DNA of 64,000 bases, taken from contig NZ_QOHI01000001.1 in the NCBI RefSeq assembly GCF_003319095.1, forward strand, positions 434,001 to 498,000. Direction: 5' to 3'. Below the pieces are notes generated by a model. The model saw only the letters and a list, made by a program, of their open reading frames with translations, had not been told where the DNA came from and did no database searches. Positions 1-8,883 of this stretch are shown here, in pieces. This DNA is from Blastococcus sp. TBT05-19 (GTDB lineage Bacteria > Actinomycetota > Actinomycetes > Mycobacteriales > Geodermatophilaceae). The first letter of the stretch is position 1. The number at the start of each line of letters is the position of its first letter. A program made the position numbers and the translations under genes.

Positions 1-1047
1 CTGGTGAACGTCTTCGGCGTGAAGCTCATGGCGCGGATCAACAGCACCGGCGTGTTCATCGAGCTCGTCGCCGCGGTGCTCATCATCGTGCTGCTCGCGG
101 TCAACGCGAACCGCGGACCCGACGTCGTCCTCGACACGGCGGGTGCGGGGCAGGGCCAGGACCTGGGCTACCTGGGGGCCTTCCTGATCGCGGCCCTGGC
201 GTCGGGCTACGTGATGTACGGGTTCGACACCGCCAGCTCCCTGGGGGAGGAGACCGTCGACGCCCGCAGGACCGCGCCCCGGGCGATCATCCGGGCCATC
301 ACCGCCTCGTTCGTCCTCGGTGGCCTGATCCTGCTGTTCGGCCTCATGGCGGCCGAGGACATCCGGGACCCGCAGCTCTCCTCGAGCACCGGCGGGCTGC
401 AGCACGTGCTGCTGCAGGCGGCGGGCAGCGGCATCGGCCGGATCTTCCTGCTGGCGATCGTCGTCGCGATCACCGTCTGCTGCCTGGCGGTGCACACGGC
501 CACGATCCGCATGATGTTCGGGATGGCCCGGGACAACAACCTGCCCGGCTCGTCGCGGCTGGCCAGGGTGCACCCGCGGTTCAAGACCCCCGTCGTGCCC
601 GCCGTCGTCATCGGGCTGTTCTCGATCGGCATCCTGCTGATCAACATCCGGCAGCCGCAGATCTTCACGGTCATCACGAGCATCGCCGTCGTGATGATCT
701 ACCTGGCCTACCTGCTGGTCACGGTGCCGATGCTGATCAGCCGGCTCCGCGGCCGCTGGCCCGCACCCGAGGAGAGCGCCGGGCGCGCGCACTTCTCGCT
801 CGGCCGCTGGGGGCTGCCGGTCAACGTGCTGGCGGTGCTCTGGGGCGCCGGGATGGCGATCAACCTCGGCTGGCCGCGGCGGGAGGTCTACAACGCCACC
901 GAGCCCTACCACTGGTACCTGCAGTGGGGCGCGGCCCTCTTCATCGGCGCGATCGCGCTCGTCGGCCTGGCGTACTACCGGCTGCGCCAGCGGCACCGCA
1001 CCGGCGTCCTGCCCGACCACGCAGCGGCCGTCCCCGCCGAGGCGTGA
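1..1047 (+). CDS. APC-family amino-acid permease, 5' part outside the window
   Basis: This is the C-terminal 348 residues of an amino acid/polyamine permease of the APC superfamily, an inner-membrane secondary transporter. The frame is open from base 1 and the opening residues (NVFGVKLMARIN) match the cytoplasmic loop normally found around transmembrane helix 4-5, so roughly 130-160 N-terminal residues lie upstream. About eight hydrophobic helices are visible, followed by a short basic tail ending in PAEA. A GTG at position 4 exists but is internal to the family alignment and is not a real start. The substrate cannot be told from sequence. The gene ends 6 bp before the convergent TetR gene. 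Confidence 0.85.
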   Translation: MVNVFGVKLMARINSTGVFIELVAAVLIIVLLAVNANRGPDVVLDTAGAGQGQDLGYLGAFLIAALASGYVMYGFDTASSLGEETVDARRTAPRAIIRAITASFVLGGLILLFGLMAAEDIRDPQLSSSTGGLQHVLLQAAGSGIGRIFLLAIVVAITVCCLAVHTATIRMMFGMARDNNLPGSSRLARVHPRFKTPVVPAVVIGLFSIGILLINIRQPQIFTVITSIAVVMIYLAYLLVTVPMLISRLRGRWPAPEESAGRAHFSLGRWGLPVNVLAVLWGAGMAINLGWPRREVYNATEPYHWYLQWGAALFIGAIALVGLAYYRLRQRHRTGVLPDHAAAVPAEA

Positions 1048-1053
1048 CCGGGG

Positions 1054-1680
1054 TCAGCCCGCCGACGGCGGCCGGACGTCGCCGGTGAGGTAGCGCTGCA
1101 CCGTGGGCCCGATGTGCGCGACGAGCCACTCCGGCGTCGCCGTGGCGAGCGGGTCGACCTGCAGCACGTAGCGGCCCATGACCAGGCCGATGAGCTGGGA
1201 GGCCACGAGGGCGCCGCGCGCCTCCCGCTCGGGTGCCGGCAGGTCGAGGGTGCCGACGACGCGGCGCAGCACCTGGGTGACCAGGAACTCGCGCAGCAGC
1301 TTCGCCGTCCACTCGTTGCCCACGGCCGACCGCACCAGCGCCAGCGCCGCCGGCTGCATCGGGCCGTCCCACACCCGCAGCAGCAACCGCACGACGTTGC
1401 GGCCGAGGTCGTCGGGACCCCCGGCCAGCACCTCCGGGAGCAGCTCCGCGGGGTCGGCGGGGGCCTGGATCGCGGCCAGGAACAGCTTGTCCTTGCTGCC
1501 GAAGTAGTGGTGGACCAGCGCCGGGTCCACGCCGGCGGCGGTGGCGATCGAGCGGATCGTGGCGCCGTCGAACCCGCGCTCGGCGAACGTCTCGCGGGCA
1601 GCGGTCAGGACGGCGTCCCGGGTGTCCGGGCTCCCGGGACGCCGCCCGGTCCGCCGTCGCGGCTGCTCGGCAGTGCTCAG
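1054..1680 (-). CDS. TetR-family transcriptional regulator with probable CTG start
   Basis: A 208-residue repressor. The N-terminal helix-turn-helix is clear (RDAVLTAARETFAERGFDGA, then TIRSIATAAGVDPALVHHYF, residues about 20-60), followed by a TetR_C-type ligand domain. It is the third gene of an operon with an ABC exporter and probably represses it and itself through the palindrome at 3191-3228. No ATG/GTG/TTG fits the N-terminus. The likely start is CTG at 1680, which overlaps the permease stop as CTGA and has a GGAGGAGG Shine-Dalgarno sequence five bases upstream. Upstream extension would run antiparallel through the permease gene and is not credible. The inducing ligand is unknown. Confidence 0.88.
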   Translation of the reverse strand: MSTAEQPRRRTGRRPGSPDTRDAVLTAARETFAERGFDGATIRSIATAAGVDPALVHHYFGSKDKLFLAAIQAPADPAELLPEVLAGGPDDLGRNVVRLLLRVWDGPMQPAALALVRSAVGNEWTAKLLREFLVTQVLRRVVGTLDLPAPEREARGALVASQLIGLVMGRYVLQVDPLATATPEWLVAHIGPTVQRYLTGDVRPPSAG

Positions 1681-2450
1681 TCGGTCCTCCTCCGCAGGGT
1701 CGCCGCCGCCAGCGCGAGGGCGAGCGGGGCGGCGCCGGCGACGACGCCGACGTCGGTCCACATCGTGCCCGTCGCCTCCGCCGAGCGCCCGACCTCCCGC
1801 AGGGCGTCGACCGCGTAGGTCAGGGGGAGCGCGTCGCTGATCGCCTGCAGCCAGCCGGCCATCTGCTCGCGCGGCACGAGCAGTCCGCACAGGAAGAACT
1901 GCGGCAGCACGATCACCGGCATGAACTGGACGGCCTGGAACTCGCTGCGGGCGAAGGCGCTGGCCAGCAGCCCCAGCGCGACGCCCAGCACCGCGTCGAC
2001 GACGGCGATGAGCACCACCAGCCAGACCGATCCCGCGACGTCCAGGTCGTACAGCGTGGTGGCCACCGTGACCGTGACGACCGCCTGCAGGGCCGCCGCG
2101 AGCCCGAAGGCGAGGCCGTAGCCGAGCAGCAGGTCCAGCCGGGACAGCGGGGTGGTGAGCAGCCGCTCGAGCGTGCCGGAGGTGCGCTCCCGCAGCATCG
2201 CGATGCTGGTGACCAGGAACATCACGACGAAGGGGAAGACGCCGAGCATCGTCAGGCCGACCCGGTCGAAGGTGCCGGGCTGACCGGGGACCGCGGGCAG
2301 GTCCTCCCACAGCAGGTGCAGCAGCCCCAGCAGCAGGCTCGGCAGCACGAGCAGCATCGCGACGGTGCGGTGGTCGTGCCGGAGCTGGCGCAGCACCCGC
2401 ACCGCCGTCGTGGTGGTCAGCCGCGGGCTCAGGTGCGTCGTGGTGCTCAT
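1677..2450 (-). CDS. ABC-2 type transporter permease
   Basis: A 257-residue integral membrane subunit of an ABC exporter, with six predicted hydrophobic helices. The region around residues 95-110 carries the ABC-2 signature (REQTSGTLERLLTTP-like; here RERTSGTLERLLTTPLSR). The start at 2450 is the ATG that overlaps the ATPase stop (ATGA); a longer frame exists upstream but lies inside the ATPase gene. It ends overlapping the TetR gene by 4 bp. With the preceding ATPase it should form a two-subunit (homodimeric) drug or lipid exporter; the substrate is not evident. Confidence 0.9.
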   Translation of the reverse strand: MSTTTHLSPRLTTTTAVRVLRQLRHDHRTVAMLLVLPSLLLGLLHLLWEDLPAVPGQPGTFDRVGLTMLGVFPFVVMFLVTSIAMLRERTSGTLERLLTTPLSRLDLLLGYGLAFGLAAALQAVVTVTVATTLYDLDVAGSVWLVVLIAVVDAVLGVALGLLASAFARSEFQAVQFMPVIVLPQFFLCGLLVPREQMAGWLQAISDALPLTYAVDALREVGRSAEATGTMWTDVGVVAGAAPLALALAAATLRRRTD

Positions 2451-3169
2451 CGGACCGCCTCCCGCCCGGACGCGCGGACGACGTTCAGGAACGCCTCCTC
2501 GAGGTCGTCGGACCGGCCGTCGGCGCGCAGCTCCGCCGGCGTGGTGTCGGCCAGCAGGGCGCCCTCGCGCAGGAGCAGCAGCCGGTCGCACCGCGCGGCC
2601 TCGTCCATCACGTGGCTGGACACGAGCAGCGTCGTCCCGGCGCGGGCCAGGGCGTGGAACCGTTCCCAGAGCTCCACCCGCAGCACCGGGTCCAGTCCCA
2701 CGGTCGGCTCGTCGAGCACCAGCACCTCCGGCTCGCCGACCAGGGCGCAGGCGAGGGAGGCGCGGCCGCGCTGGCCGCCGGAGAGGTCGCCGACCAGCCG
2801 GCCCGCGGCGTCGCCCAGGCCCACGTCGGCGACGGCCGCGTCGGCCTCGCGGGAGCTCCTCCCGTACAAGGCCGCGAAGTAGCGGGCGTTCTCCCGGACG
2901 GTGAGGTCGGCGTAGACGCTGGGCGCCTGCGTCACGTAGCCCACGCGGTGCCGCAGACCGGGGGAGCCGGCCGGGGCGCCGAGGACGGTCACCGAGCCCG
3001 AGGTCACCCGCTGCACGCCGACGACGGCCCGCATCAGCGTGCTCTTGCCGCTACCGCTCGGTCCCAGGAGCCCCGTCACCTGGCCGGCGGGGACGGTGAA
3101 GGTCAGCCCCGGGAGCACCCGGCGCCTCCCGCGATCGACGACGAGATCGGTGACGGCGACGGCGTCCAT
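2447..3169 (-). CDS. ABC transporter ATP-binding protein
   Basis: A 240-residue nucleotide-binding subunit of the exporter. Walker A is GPSGSGKST (about residue 37), the signature is LSGGQRGRASLA, Walker B is VLVLDEPTVGLD and the switch histidine is in VSSHVMDEA. I chose the ATG at 3169 because it has GAGGAG six bases upstream; an in-frame ATG seven codons earlier (3190) lacks a good ribosome site and would place the coding start within the operator region. It is the first gene of the ATPase-permease-TetR operon, with a large inverted repeat just upstream. Confidence 0.9.
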   Translation of the reverse strand: MDAVAVTDLVVDRGRRRVLPGLTFTVPAGQVTGLLGPSGSGKSTLMRAVVGVQRVTSGSVTVLGAPAGSPGLRHRVGYVTQAPSVYADLTVRENARYFAALYGRSSREADAAVADVGLGDAAGRLVGDLSGGQRGRASLACALVGEPEVLVLDEPTVGLDPVLRVELWERFHALARAGTTLLVSSHVMDEAARCDRLLLLREGALLADTTPAELRADGRSDDLEEAFLNVVRASGREAVR

Positions 3170-3190
3170 GACGCGCTCCTCGCAACTCAA

Positions 3191-3228
3191 CGGGCGATGA
3201 ACTCAACGCTAGGTGAGTTCGTCGCCCG
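3191..3228. promoter_or_regulatory. Large inverted repeat, probable TetR operator of the ABC operon
   Basis: Two 15-bp arms (3191-3205, CGGGCGATGAACTCA; 3214-3228, TGAGTTCGTCGCCCG) match at 14 of 15 positions around an 8-bp spacer. The element lies just upstream of the first gene of an operon whose last gene is a TetR regulator, the usual place for an autoregulatory operator. An additional direct ACTCAA half-copy lies at 3185-3190. The inverted repeat is seen directly; the link to the TetR protein is inference. Confidence 0.65.
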
Positions 3229-3231
3229 CCG

Positions 3232-4212
3232 TCAACGGGGTCGTTGGTCCCGGACCGCCTCGGCCAGGGCCCGGCCGAGCGCGGCGCCGGATGCCCAGGC
3301 GCTCTCCACCCGCGACGGGGCGTGCCACCCGTCGCCGCACAGGCCGATGCCGTCGACCAGCCCGAACTGCTCCTCGCGCGGCGCCGCTGGCTTGGCGAAG
3401 GACCAGCGGTGCACCGCCGTCCATCCGGGGTCGGCGTCGATGCCGAGCACCGACCGGACGGCGTCCACCACCGCGGGGACGGCGGCGTCCGGATCGTCCA
3501 GGTGCCGCGCCGCCACCTCGGGCGTCGTGTGGGCCACGAGCACCGGTGCGCCGTCGCCCCGCCGGTCGCCGTCGTCGGCGATCCACTCCAGCACGGGCGA
3601 GTCGTGCACGAAGGCACCGTGCAGGTCGGCCGGCCACCGGCGCCCGGACCAGCCGAGGACGACGGCCAGCACCGGGCGCCACTGCTCGGCGGCGGCCTCG
3701 CGGGCCAGGGCGCTCGCCGAGTCGAGCAGGCGGGCGGCCTGGGGGCCGGGCATGGCCAGCGCCACCGCGGGCACGGGGATGCCGTCCACGACCGGCCCCG
3801 GTGCCACCTCGCGCACGGCGACCGAGGAGGAGACCGGCAGGCCGGTCGCGAGGTCCTCGACGAGGCTGCGCAGCCCGGCGGGTGCTCCGTAGCGCAGCGG
3901 GCCGGTGGTCGTCCGCCGGAGACCGTCCGGCCCTGCGACGGCGAAGGTGGCCGTCCAGGGCCGGGCGAGGCCCCGGTCGACCCAGTCGGCGACCACGGCG
4001 GCGAAGGGCGTGCCGGCACGGGCGGTGAGGTAGGAGGCGCCGAGGTCGACCGGGCGGTCGTGCATCGAGCGCGAGCTCATCCGGCCGCCGGGCCGGCGTC
4101 CCCTGTCGAGCACGCGGACGTCGATGCCGCCCGCGGCCACGGCTCGGGCGCAGGAGATCCCGGCGATGCCGGCCCCCACCACGGTCACGGGGGCGTCCAC
4201 CGGGTCGGTCAC
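3232..4212 (-). CDS. FAD-dependent amine oxidase-like protein (renalase family)
   Basis: A 326-residue flavoprotein. The N-terminal Rossmann motif VVGAGIAGISCARAVA (residues 10-25) is followed by the RxGGRMSSR motif typical of renalase and other NAD(P)/FAD amine-oxidase-like enzymes, and the C-terminal FAD-contact segment is GLCGDGW. Bacterial renalases oxidise 2- or 6-dihydro-NAD(P) isomers; whether this protein does so is inference. The start is GTG at 4212. It is transcribed towards the ABC operon operator, ending 3 bp from it, and is not obviously in that operon. Confidence 0.75.
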   Translation of the reverse strand: MTDPVDAPVTVVGAGIAGISCARAVAAGGIDVRVLDRGRRPGGRMSSRSMHDRPVDLGASYLTARAGTPFAAVVADWVDRGLARPWTATFAVAGPDGLRRTTTGPLRYGAPAGLRSLVEDLATGLPVSSSVAVREVAPGPVVDGIPVPAVALAMPGPQAARLLDSASALAREAAAEQWRPVLAVVLGWSGRRWPADLHGAFVHDSPVLEWIADDGDRRGDGAPVLVAHTTPEVAARHLDDPDAAVPAVVDAVRSVLGIDADPGWTAVHRWSFAKPAAPREEQFGLVDGIGLCGDGWHAPSRVESAWASGAALGRALAEAVRDQRPR

Positions 4213-4254
4213 CGCTCGATACTGCGGGCTCGCACCGCTGCGCGCCCGCTCGGG

Positions 4255-6351
4255 TCAGCGTCCGGCGGCGACCGCTCGCGCGTGCTGCCCGGTGAGCCAG
4301 CCGGTGAGCTCGTCGGCTGGCAGCGGGCGGCTGAACAGGTAGCCCTGCGCGACGTCGCACCGCAGGTCGGCGAGCGCTTCGGCCGTGGCCGGGTCCTCGA
4401 CGCCCTCGGCGACCACCGTGAGGCCCAGCTCCCGCCCGAGGTCGACGACGGAGCGCACGAGTGCGGCGTCGCCGGCCGACCCGGTCATCTCGGCGATGTA
4501 GCTGCGGTCGATCTTCAGCTCGTCCACCGGCAGCAGCTTCAGGTGGCCCATCGACGAGTAGCCGGTGCCGAAGTCGTCGATGGACAGCCGCACACCGGCG
4601 GCGTGCAGCCGCTCGAGCACGAGCTGGGCGGCCTCCGGCTCGGCGAGCAGGGCGCTCTCGGTCAGCTCCAGCCGCAGGAGCCCGGCCGGCACCCCGTGGT
4701 CCGCCAGCCGGCTGAGCACGCGGTCGGGGAGCCCGGGCAGGTGGACCGATCGCGCGGAGAGGTTCACCGCGACCGGGACGACGAGCCCCTGGTCGGCCCA
4801 CGCGCGGGCCTGGGCCAGCGCGAGGTCCAGCACCCGGTCGGTGAGCGGCTCGATCAGGCCGGTCCGCTCGACGGCGGGCAGGAACTCGGCGGGGGAGAGC
4901 AGGCCGCGGTCGGCGTGCACCCAGCGCACCAGTGCCTCGACGCCCACGACCGAGCCGGTCTCCAGCGACACCTGCGGCTGGTAGTGCAGCACGAGGTGCC
5001 CCTCGGCCAGCGCGCGGCGGAACTCGGTGAGCAGCACCAGCCGGCTGCGGTCGTGGCCGTCCGCGGCCGGGTCGTAGACCTCGACGCCGCTCTGCCGCTC
5101 CTTGGCGGTGTACATGGCGATGTCGGCCCGGCGCAGGAGCGCGTCGATGTCGGTCGGGCCGTCGTCGGACACCGCGACGCCGAGGCTCGCGTCGACGTCG
5201 AGCACCAGACCGTCGACCAGGAACGGCTCGCCCAGGGCGGCACGGATCCGCTCGGCCACCGCCCGCGCCCCGGTCGGGCACATCTCGGGCAGCACCAGCA
5301 GGAACTCGTCACCACCGAGCCGGGCGACCAGATCGACGTCGCGGACCAGCGGGCGCAGCCGCGGCCCCACCTGGGCGAGCAGGCGGTCGCCGTAGCCGTG
5401 GCCGAGCGTGTCGTTGACCTCCTTGAACCGGTCGAGGTCCAGGAGCACCACCGCCACCTGGTCCTCGCCCCGCCGTGCGTCCAGCAGCTCGGTGCCGTGG
5501 GCCAGCGCGGCGGCCCGGTTGGGCAGCGAGGTCAGCTCGTCGTGGGTGGCCTGGTGGGTGAGCTGCCGCTGCAGCTCCATGCGCTCGGTGACGTCGCGGG
5601 CGGTCAGCAGGACCGCGCCGATCACCGGGTCGGCCCGGCGGTCGGAGCTGGTGACCTCCAGGTACCGCCAGCCGCCGTCGCGGTGCCGGACGCGCAGGAC
5701 GAGGACCTGCGGCAGCCCGTCGGAGGAGAGGTCGAACCCGGTACCGCCCTCGCCCACGAGCAGCGGCAGGTCGTCGGAGTGGATGAGGTGCTGGGGAGGA
5801 GCGCCGAGGAGGTCCTCGGCCGGCCACCCGAGCAGGTCGCGCACCGAGTCCGAGACGAACGAGATCTCCCCGGTGGGGTCGATCAGCAGGATGACGTCAC
5901 TGGTGGAGTGCACGACCGAGCGGAAGCGGCGTTCCCGGTCGAGTGCGGCGAGCATCGCGTTGAACGCGGACGCCGTGCGGGCCAGGTCGTCGGGAGCGCC
6001 GACCGGGAGCGTCAGGTCGGCCCGGGGCAGGGGTGCCGAGGAGCCGGCCGCCAGCGACGAGCCCACGGTCTCGGCCACGTCGGTCAGGCGGGTGGCCAGC
6101 AGCCGCAGCCGGGTGCCGATCACCCGGCGGGTGAGCAGCCAGTTGGCGCCGCCCAGCACCAGTCCGGCGCCGAGGCAGGCGATGCGGAACGCAGGCGCGC
6201 GGGTGTACTCGGCCGGCACCTGCAGCAGCTCGGCGAAGTACGGGAAGACGGCGCCGACGCACACGCCGAGCGCGGCCATGCCGCAGGCCAGCCTGGTGAA
6301 GACGCCCCACCCGGCTCCGACCTCCGGGACCCGCGCCCGCTCTCCTGGCAT
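4255..6351 (-). CDS. Membrane PAS-GGDEF-EAL cyclic-di-GMP signalling protein
   Basis: A 698-residue protein. Two transmembrane helices lie in the first 65 residues, followed by a HAMP-like helical stretch (about 70-130), a PAS domain (about 140-260), a GGDEF domain (GGDEF at 346-350, intact) and an EAL domain (EAL at 472-474, with later DDFGTGYSS and VAEGVED motifs). Both catalytic signatures look intact, so it may make and degrade c-di-GMP, with the PAS domain as sensor input. The start at 6351 is the only in-frame ATG before the first membrane segment; its ribosome site is weak. A much longer upstream open frame is antisense to the SpoU gene. Overall membership is certain; direction of net activity is not. 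Confidence 0.93.
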   Translation of the reverse strand: MPGERARVPEVGAGWGVFTRLACGMAALGVCVGAVFPYFAELLQVPAEYTRAPAFRIACLGAGLVLGGANWLLTRRVIGTRLRLLATRLTDVAETVGSSLAAGSSAPLPRADLTLPVGAPDDLARTASAFNAMLAALDRERRFRSVVHSTSDVILLIDPTGEISFVSDSVRDLLGWPAEDLLGAPPQHLIHSDDLPLLVGEGGTGFDLSSDGLPQVLVLRVRHRDGGWRYLEVTSSDRRADPVIGAVLLTARDVTERMELQRQLTHQATHDELTSLPNRAAALAHGTELLDARRGEDQVAVVLLDLDRFKEVNDTLGHGYGDRLLAQVGPRLRPLVRDVDLVARLGGDEFLLVLPEMCPTGARAVAERIRAALGEPFLVDGLVLDVDASLGVAVSDDGPTDIDALLRRADIAMYTAKERQSGVEVYDPAADGHDRSRLVLLTEFRRALAEGHLVLHYQPQVSLETGSVVGVEALVRWVHADRGLLSPAEFLPAVERTGLIEPLTDRVLDLALAQARAWADQGLVVPVAVNLSARSVHLPGLPDRVLSRLADHGVPAGLLRLELTESALLAEPEAAQLVLERLHAAGVRLSIDDFGTGYSSMGHLKLLPVDELKIDRSYIAEMTGSAGDAALVRSVVDLGRELGLTVVAEGVEDPATAEALADLRCDVAQGYLFSRPLPADELTGWLTGQHARAVAAGR

Positions 6352-6435
6352 GGCGGGGGCATCGGCACTCCGGGCCGCGCGCTTGAACGACCGGCCCCCG
6401 CCGGAGGGGGAGCGGGGCCCCGGCACAATTCCGGC

Positions 6436-7242
6436 GTGCCCGTCCCCGTCGTCATCACCGACCCCGCCGACCCGCGGGTCGCCGACTTCCGCGACCTCAA
6501 GGCCGGCGACCGGCCGGAGGGGGCGCCGCGGGGGAGCGGGCCGGTGATCGTCGAGGGCGTGTCCGCCGTGGAGCGGCTGCTCGCCTCGCCCTACCGGGTG
6601 CGGGCGGTCTTCGGCGTGCCCGGCCGGGTCGCCGCGCTGGACCTGCCCGACGACGTGCCGGCCTACGAGGCGGACAAGTGGGTGCTGTCGGAGGTGATCG
6701 GCTTCCGGCTCACCCGGGGCGTGATCGCGTCGGCCGACCGGCGGCCGCCCGTCGAGCTCGACGAGCTGCTGACCGGACCGGATCCCGCGGCACCGCGCCG
6801 GCTCGCCGTGCTCGAGGGGCTCAACGACGCGGAGAACCTGGGCTCGATCGCGCGCTCGGCGCTCGCGCTGGGCATCGACGGGCTGCTGCTCGACCCGCGC
6901 TGCGCGGACCCGTTCTACCGGCGGTCGGTCCGCGTCTCGATGGGGCACGTCCTGGCGCTGCCCGTCGCCGTCCTGCCCGACTGGCCGGCCGACCTCGGCC
7001 GGTTGCACGACGCCGGGTACACGACCGTGGCGCTCACCCCGGCCCCCGACGCGGTCGACCTCGGCGACGTCGACCCGGTCGCCCACCCGCGCACCGCGGT
7101 GCTCCTCGGCGCGGAGGGCCCGGGGCTCACCCCCGAGGCCCAGCGGGCGGCCACCGTGCGGGCCCGCATCCCGATGCGGCCCGGGGTGGACTCGCTCGGG
7201 GTGGCCGCGGCGGCGGCCGTCGCCTTCGCGACGCTGCGCTAG
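6436..7242 (+). CDS. SpoU/TrmH-family RNA 2'-O-methyltransferase
   Basis: A 268-residue SPOUT methyltransferase that would place a 2'-O-methyl group on tRNA or rRNA using S-adenosylmethionine. The three trefoil-knot motifs are visible: GLNDAENLGSIAR (around residue 132), LLGAEGPGL (around 219) and IPMRPGVDSLGVAAA near the end. An N-terminal RNA-binding substrate domain precedes them. The start is GTG at 6436, immediately after the last clearly non-coding stretch; the frame is open for 3 kb upstream only because it is antisense to the c-di-GMP gene. The exact target nucleotide cannot be assigned. Confidence 0.9.
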   Translation: MPVPVVITDPADPRVADFRDLKAGDRPEGAPRGSGPVIVEGVSAVERLLASPYRVRAVFGVPGRVAALDLPDDVPAYEADKWVLSEVIGFRLTRGVIASADRRPPVELDELLTGPDPAAPRRLAVLEGLNDAENLGSIARSALALGIDGLLLDPRCADPFYRRSVRVSMGHVLALPVAVLPDWPADLGRLHDAGYTTVALTPAPDAVDLGDVDPVAHPRTAVLLGAEGPGLTPEAQRAATVRARIPMRPGVDSLGVAAAAAVAFATLR

Positions 7243-7243
7243 G

Positions 7244-7717
7244 TCAGCCGCGCAGGGAGAAGCGGGCGAGGATCGCGCGGGCCTCCTCGGCGTGCGCCGG
7301 CTGGCACATCACGTCGTACCGGCTGGCGGTGATGGTGCTGGTGCTCGTGAAGTCGCGCTTGCCCCGCGTAGCGGCGTAGCCCATGCCACCGAACGCCGCC
7401 CCGAAGGCCAGACCGATCAGCAGACCGGTGAGCACCGAGCCGAGCCAGTTGCCGCCGTCCTCGGCGAAGATGCCGAGCAGCAGGCCGACGAACAGACCCC
7501 ACCACGCGCCGCCGGCCGCCCCGGCGGCCAGCGCCCGGCCCATCGTGAGCCGGCCGGTCACCTTCTCGATCATCCGCAGGTCGGTGCCGATGATCGTCAC
7601 GTGCTCGACGGCGAACTTCTCGTCGGAGAGGTGGTCGACCGCGGCCTGCGCCTGCTCGTAGCTGTCGTAGGACCCGACCTGGACGCCCCCGAGGGGCATC
7701 GACACCGAAGCGCTCAT
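7244..7717 (-). CDS. General stress protein 17M-like, glycine-zipper membrane protein
   Basis: 157 residues. The N-terminal about 60 residues (VGSYDSYEQAQAAVDHLSDE and following) match the YflT/general stress protein 17M-like domain. A Gly/Ala-rich hydrophobic hairpin follows (about 65-120), and a short soluble tail repeats the fold of such proteins (ASRYDVMCQPAHAEEARAIL). This architecture is common in actinobacteria and is usually of unknown function. The gene converges on the SpoU gene with a 1-bp gap and starts with ATG at 7717. It stands alone 38 bp downstream of sepH on the same strand. Confidence 0.75.
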   Translation of the reverse strand: MSASVSMPLGGVQVGSYDSYEQAQAAVDHLSDEKFAVEHVTIIGTDLRMIEKVTGRLTMGRALAAGAAGGAWWGLFVGLLLGIFAEDGGNWLGSVLTGLLIGLAFGAAFGGMGYAATRGKRDFTSTSTITASRYDVMCQPAHAEEARAILARFSLRG

Positions 7718-7755
7718 ACCCGGTCAACTACCGGGGGAGGCGCGCTGTTCCGGGC

Positions 7756-8649
7756 TCAGCGGTTGCGGCGGACCCCGAAGACGATGTCCTCCCACGCGGG
7801 GATCCGGGCGCGGGGGTCCTCGTCGCCGTCCTCACCGGTGCGGCCGAGGACCACGGTGTCGTGCTCCGCGACCTCGTCGAGGAGGGCGGCCATGTCGTCG
7901 TCCTCGGGGGAGCCGTCGGGGGCGTGCACGTCGCGGACGTGCTCCTCCTGGTCCGGGTCGACCCGTGCGGGGGCCTCGGGCTCCGGCTCGGGCTCGGGCT
8001 CGGGCACCACGGACACCGGGCGGCTGCGGGGCGCCGGCGCCACCTCGGGGACCACCCGCACGAGCCGGGTGCCCTCCGCGAAGTCGGTGGTCGCGGCGTC
8101 GATCGGGGTCACCGTGCGGGTGGGGAGGTCGAAGCGCCAGCGGGTGGTGCCGGACTTCTCACCGGCCCGCCACGCGCCGGTGGCGACCCAGCTGCCGTCG
8201 TCACCGCGGAAGGCGTCCCACCGGACGGCCTCGATGTCGGTGCCGATCAGCCGCAGCCGTTCGACCATGAACTGCTGCAGGGCGACACCCGGCCCGCCGT
8301 CGGAGAGCCGGACACGGGCCTCGCGGGCCTGGTCGGCCACCCGCTCGCGCTCCTGGATCACCGGGTGGGCGAACCGCATGATCCGCTCGACCCGGGCGCC
8401 CGAGGAGGCGGCCACCTGCTCGGGGGTCTCGCCCGCGCGGATGCGCTGCTGGATCACCCGCGGGGGGAGCTCGGTGCCGCTGTCGACGTCGATCTGGATC
8501 AGCCGGCGGGCGTCGCCCCGGGCGGCCGCGCGGACGCGGTCGTCGATGGGGAGCGCGAACTTCTCGCCGTCGGAGCCGTCCGGGCCGTCCGCCACCAGGA
8601 CCAGGCTCTGGCCGTCCTCGGAGAGGGCCACGAGGCGCAGCGTGCGCAT
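7756..8649 (-). CDS. sepH: Septation protein SepH
   Basis: 297 residues. The N-terminal segment (MRTLRLVALSEDG and onward) is the conserved SepH (formerly DUF3071) domain, including a helix-turn-helix-like stretch (about residues 65-95, TPEQVAASSGARVERIMRFA). The C-terminal half is acidic and Pro/Glu-rich, including a PEPEPEPEPE run, as is usual for this family. In Streptomyces and mycobacteria SepH binds FtsZ and promotes filament assembly at the division site. The ATG at 8649 has AGGAGG six bases upstream. Family assignment is strong. Confidence 0.92.
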   Translation of the reverse strand: MRTLRLVALSEDGQSLVLVADGPDGSDGEKFALPIDDRVRAAARGDARRLIQIDVDSGTELPPRVIQQRIRAGETPEQVAASSGARVERIMRFAHPVIQERERVADQAREARVRLSDGGPGVALQQFMVERLRLIGTDIEAVRWDAFRGDDGSWVATGAWRAGEKSGTTRWRFDLPTRTVTPIDAATTDFAEGTRLVRVVPEVAPAPRSRPVSVVPEPEPEPEPEAPARVDPDQEEHVRDVHAPDGSPEDDDMAALLDEVAEHDTVVLGRTGEDGDEDPRARIPAWEDIVFGVRRNR

Positions 8650-8883
8650 GGGCGACCTCCTACCAGCCGACGGGGGACCCGGGAGGGAGCCCGGTCCCCG
8701 AGGTTATCCGGGCGCGGCGGGCGCCGCCCGCAGGCGACCCGGCGTGGCGCGCTCCGGGACGGAGCCGGGATCCCTCCGGTGGGGGGTGCGGACGAGGTGT
8801 TCGCACGCCGATGACAGGCGTGACACATGTTCGCAACGAGCTCCCCGCAGAGTGGGGCTCCGAGCCCGAGCCGAGGAGGCGCG

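Noticed and set aside
2612-2904. CRISPR-like or tandem repeat tracts in GC-rich regions.
   Set aside because: Only codon-level GC periodicity; no regularly spaced direct repeats anywhere in the window.
3244-6435. Very long plus-strand open frame running into the SpoU gene.
   Set aside because: It is antisense to the renalase-like and GGDEF/EAL genes, which have clear protein motifs; the frame is open only because of high G+C third positions.
8780-8840. GTTCG-containing stretch resembling an SOS box upstream of the S9 peptidase.
   Set aside because: The left half-site (CGAAC) is missing, so it does not fit the actinobacterial LexA consensus.
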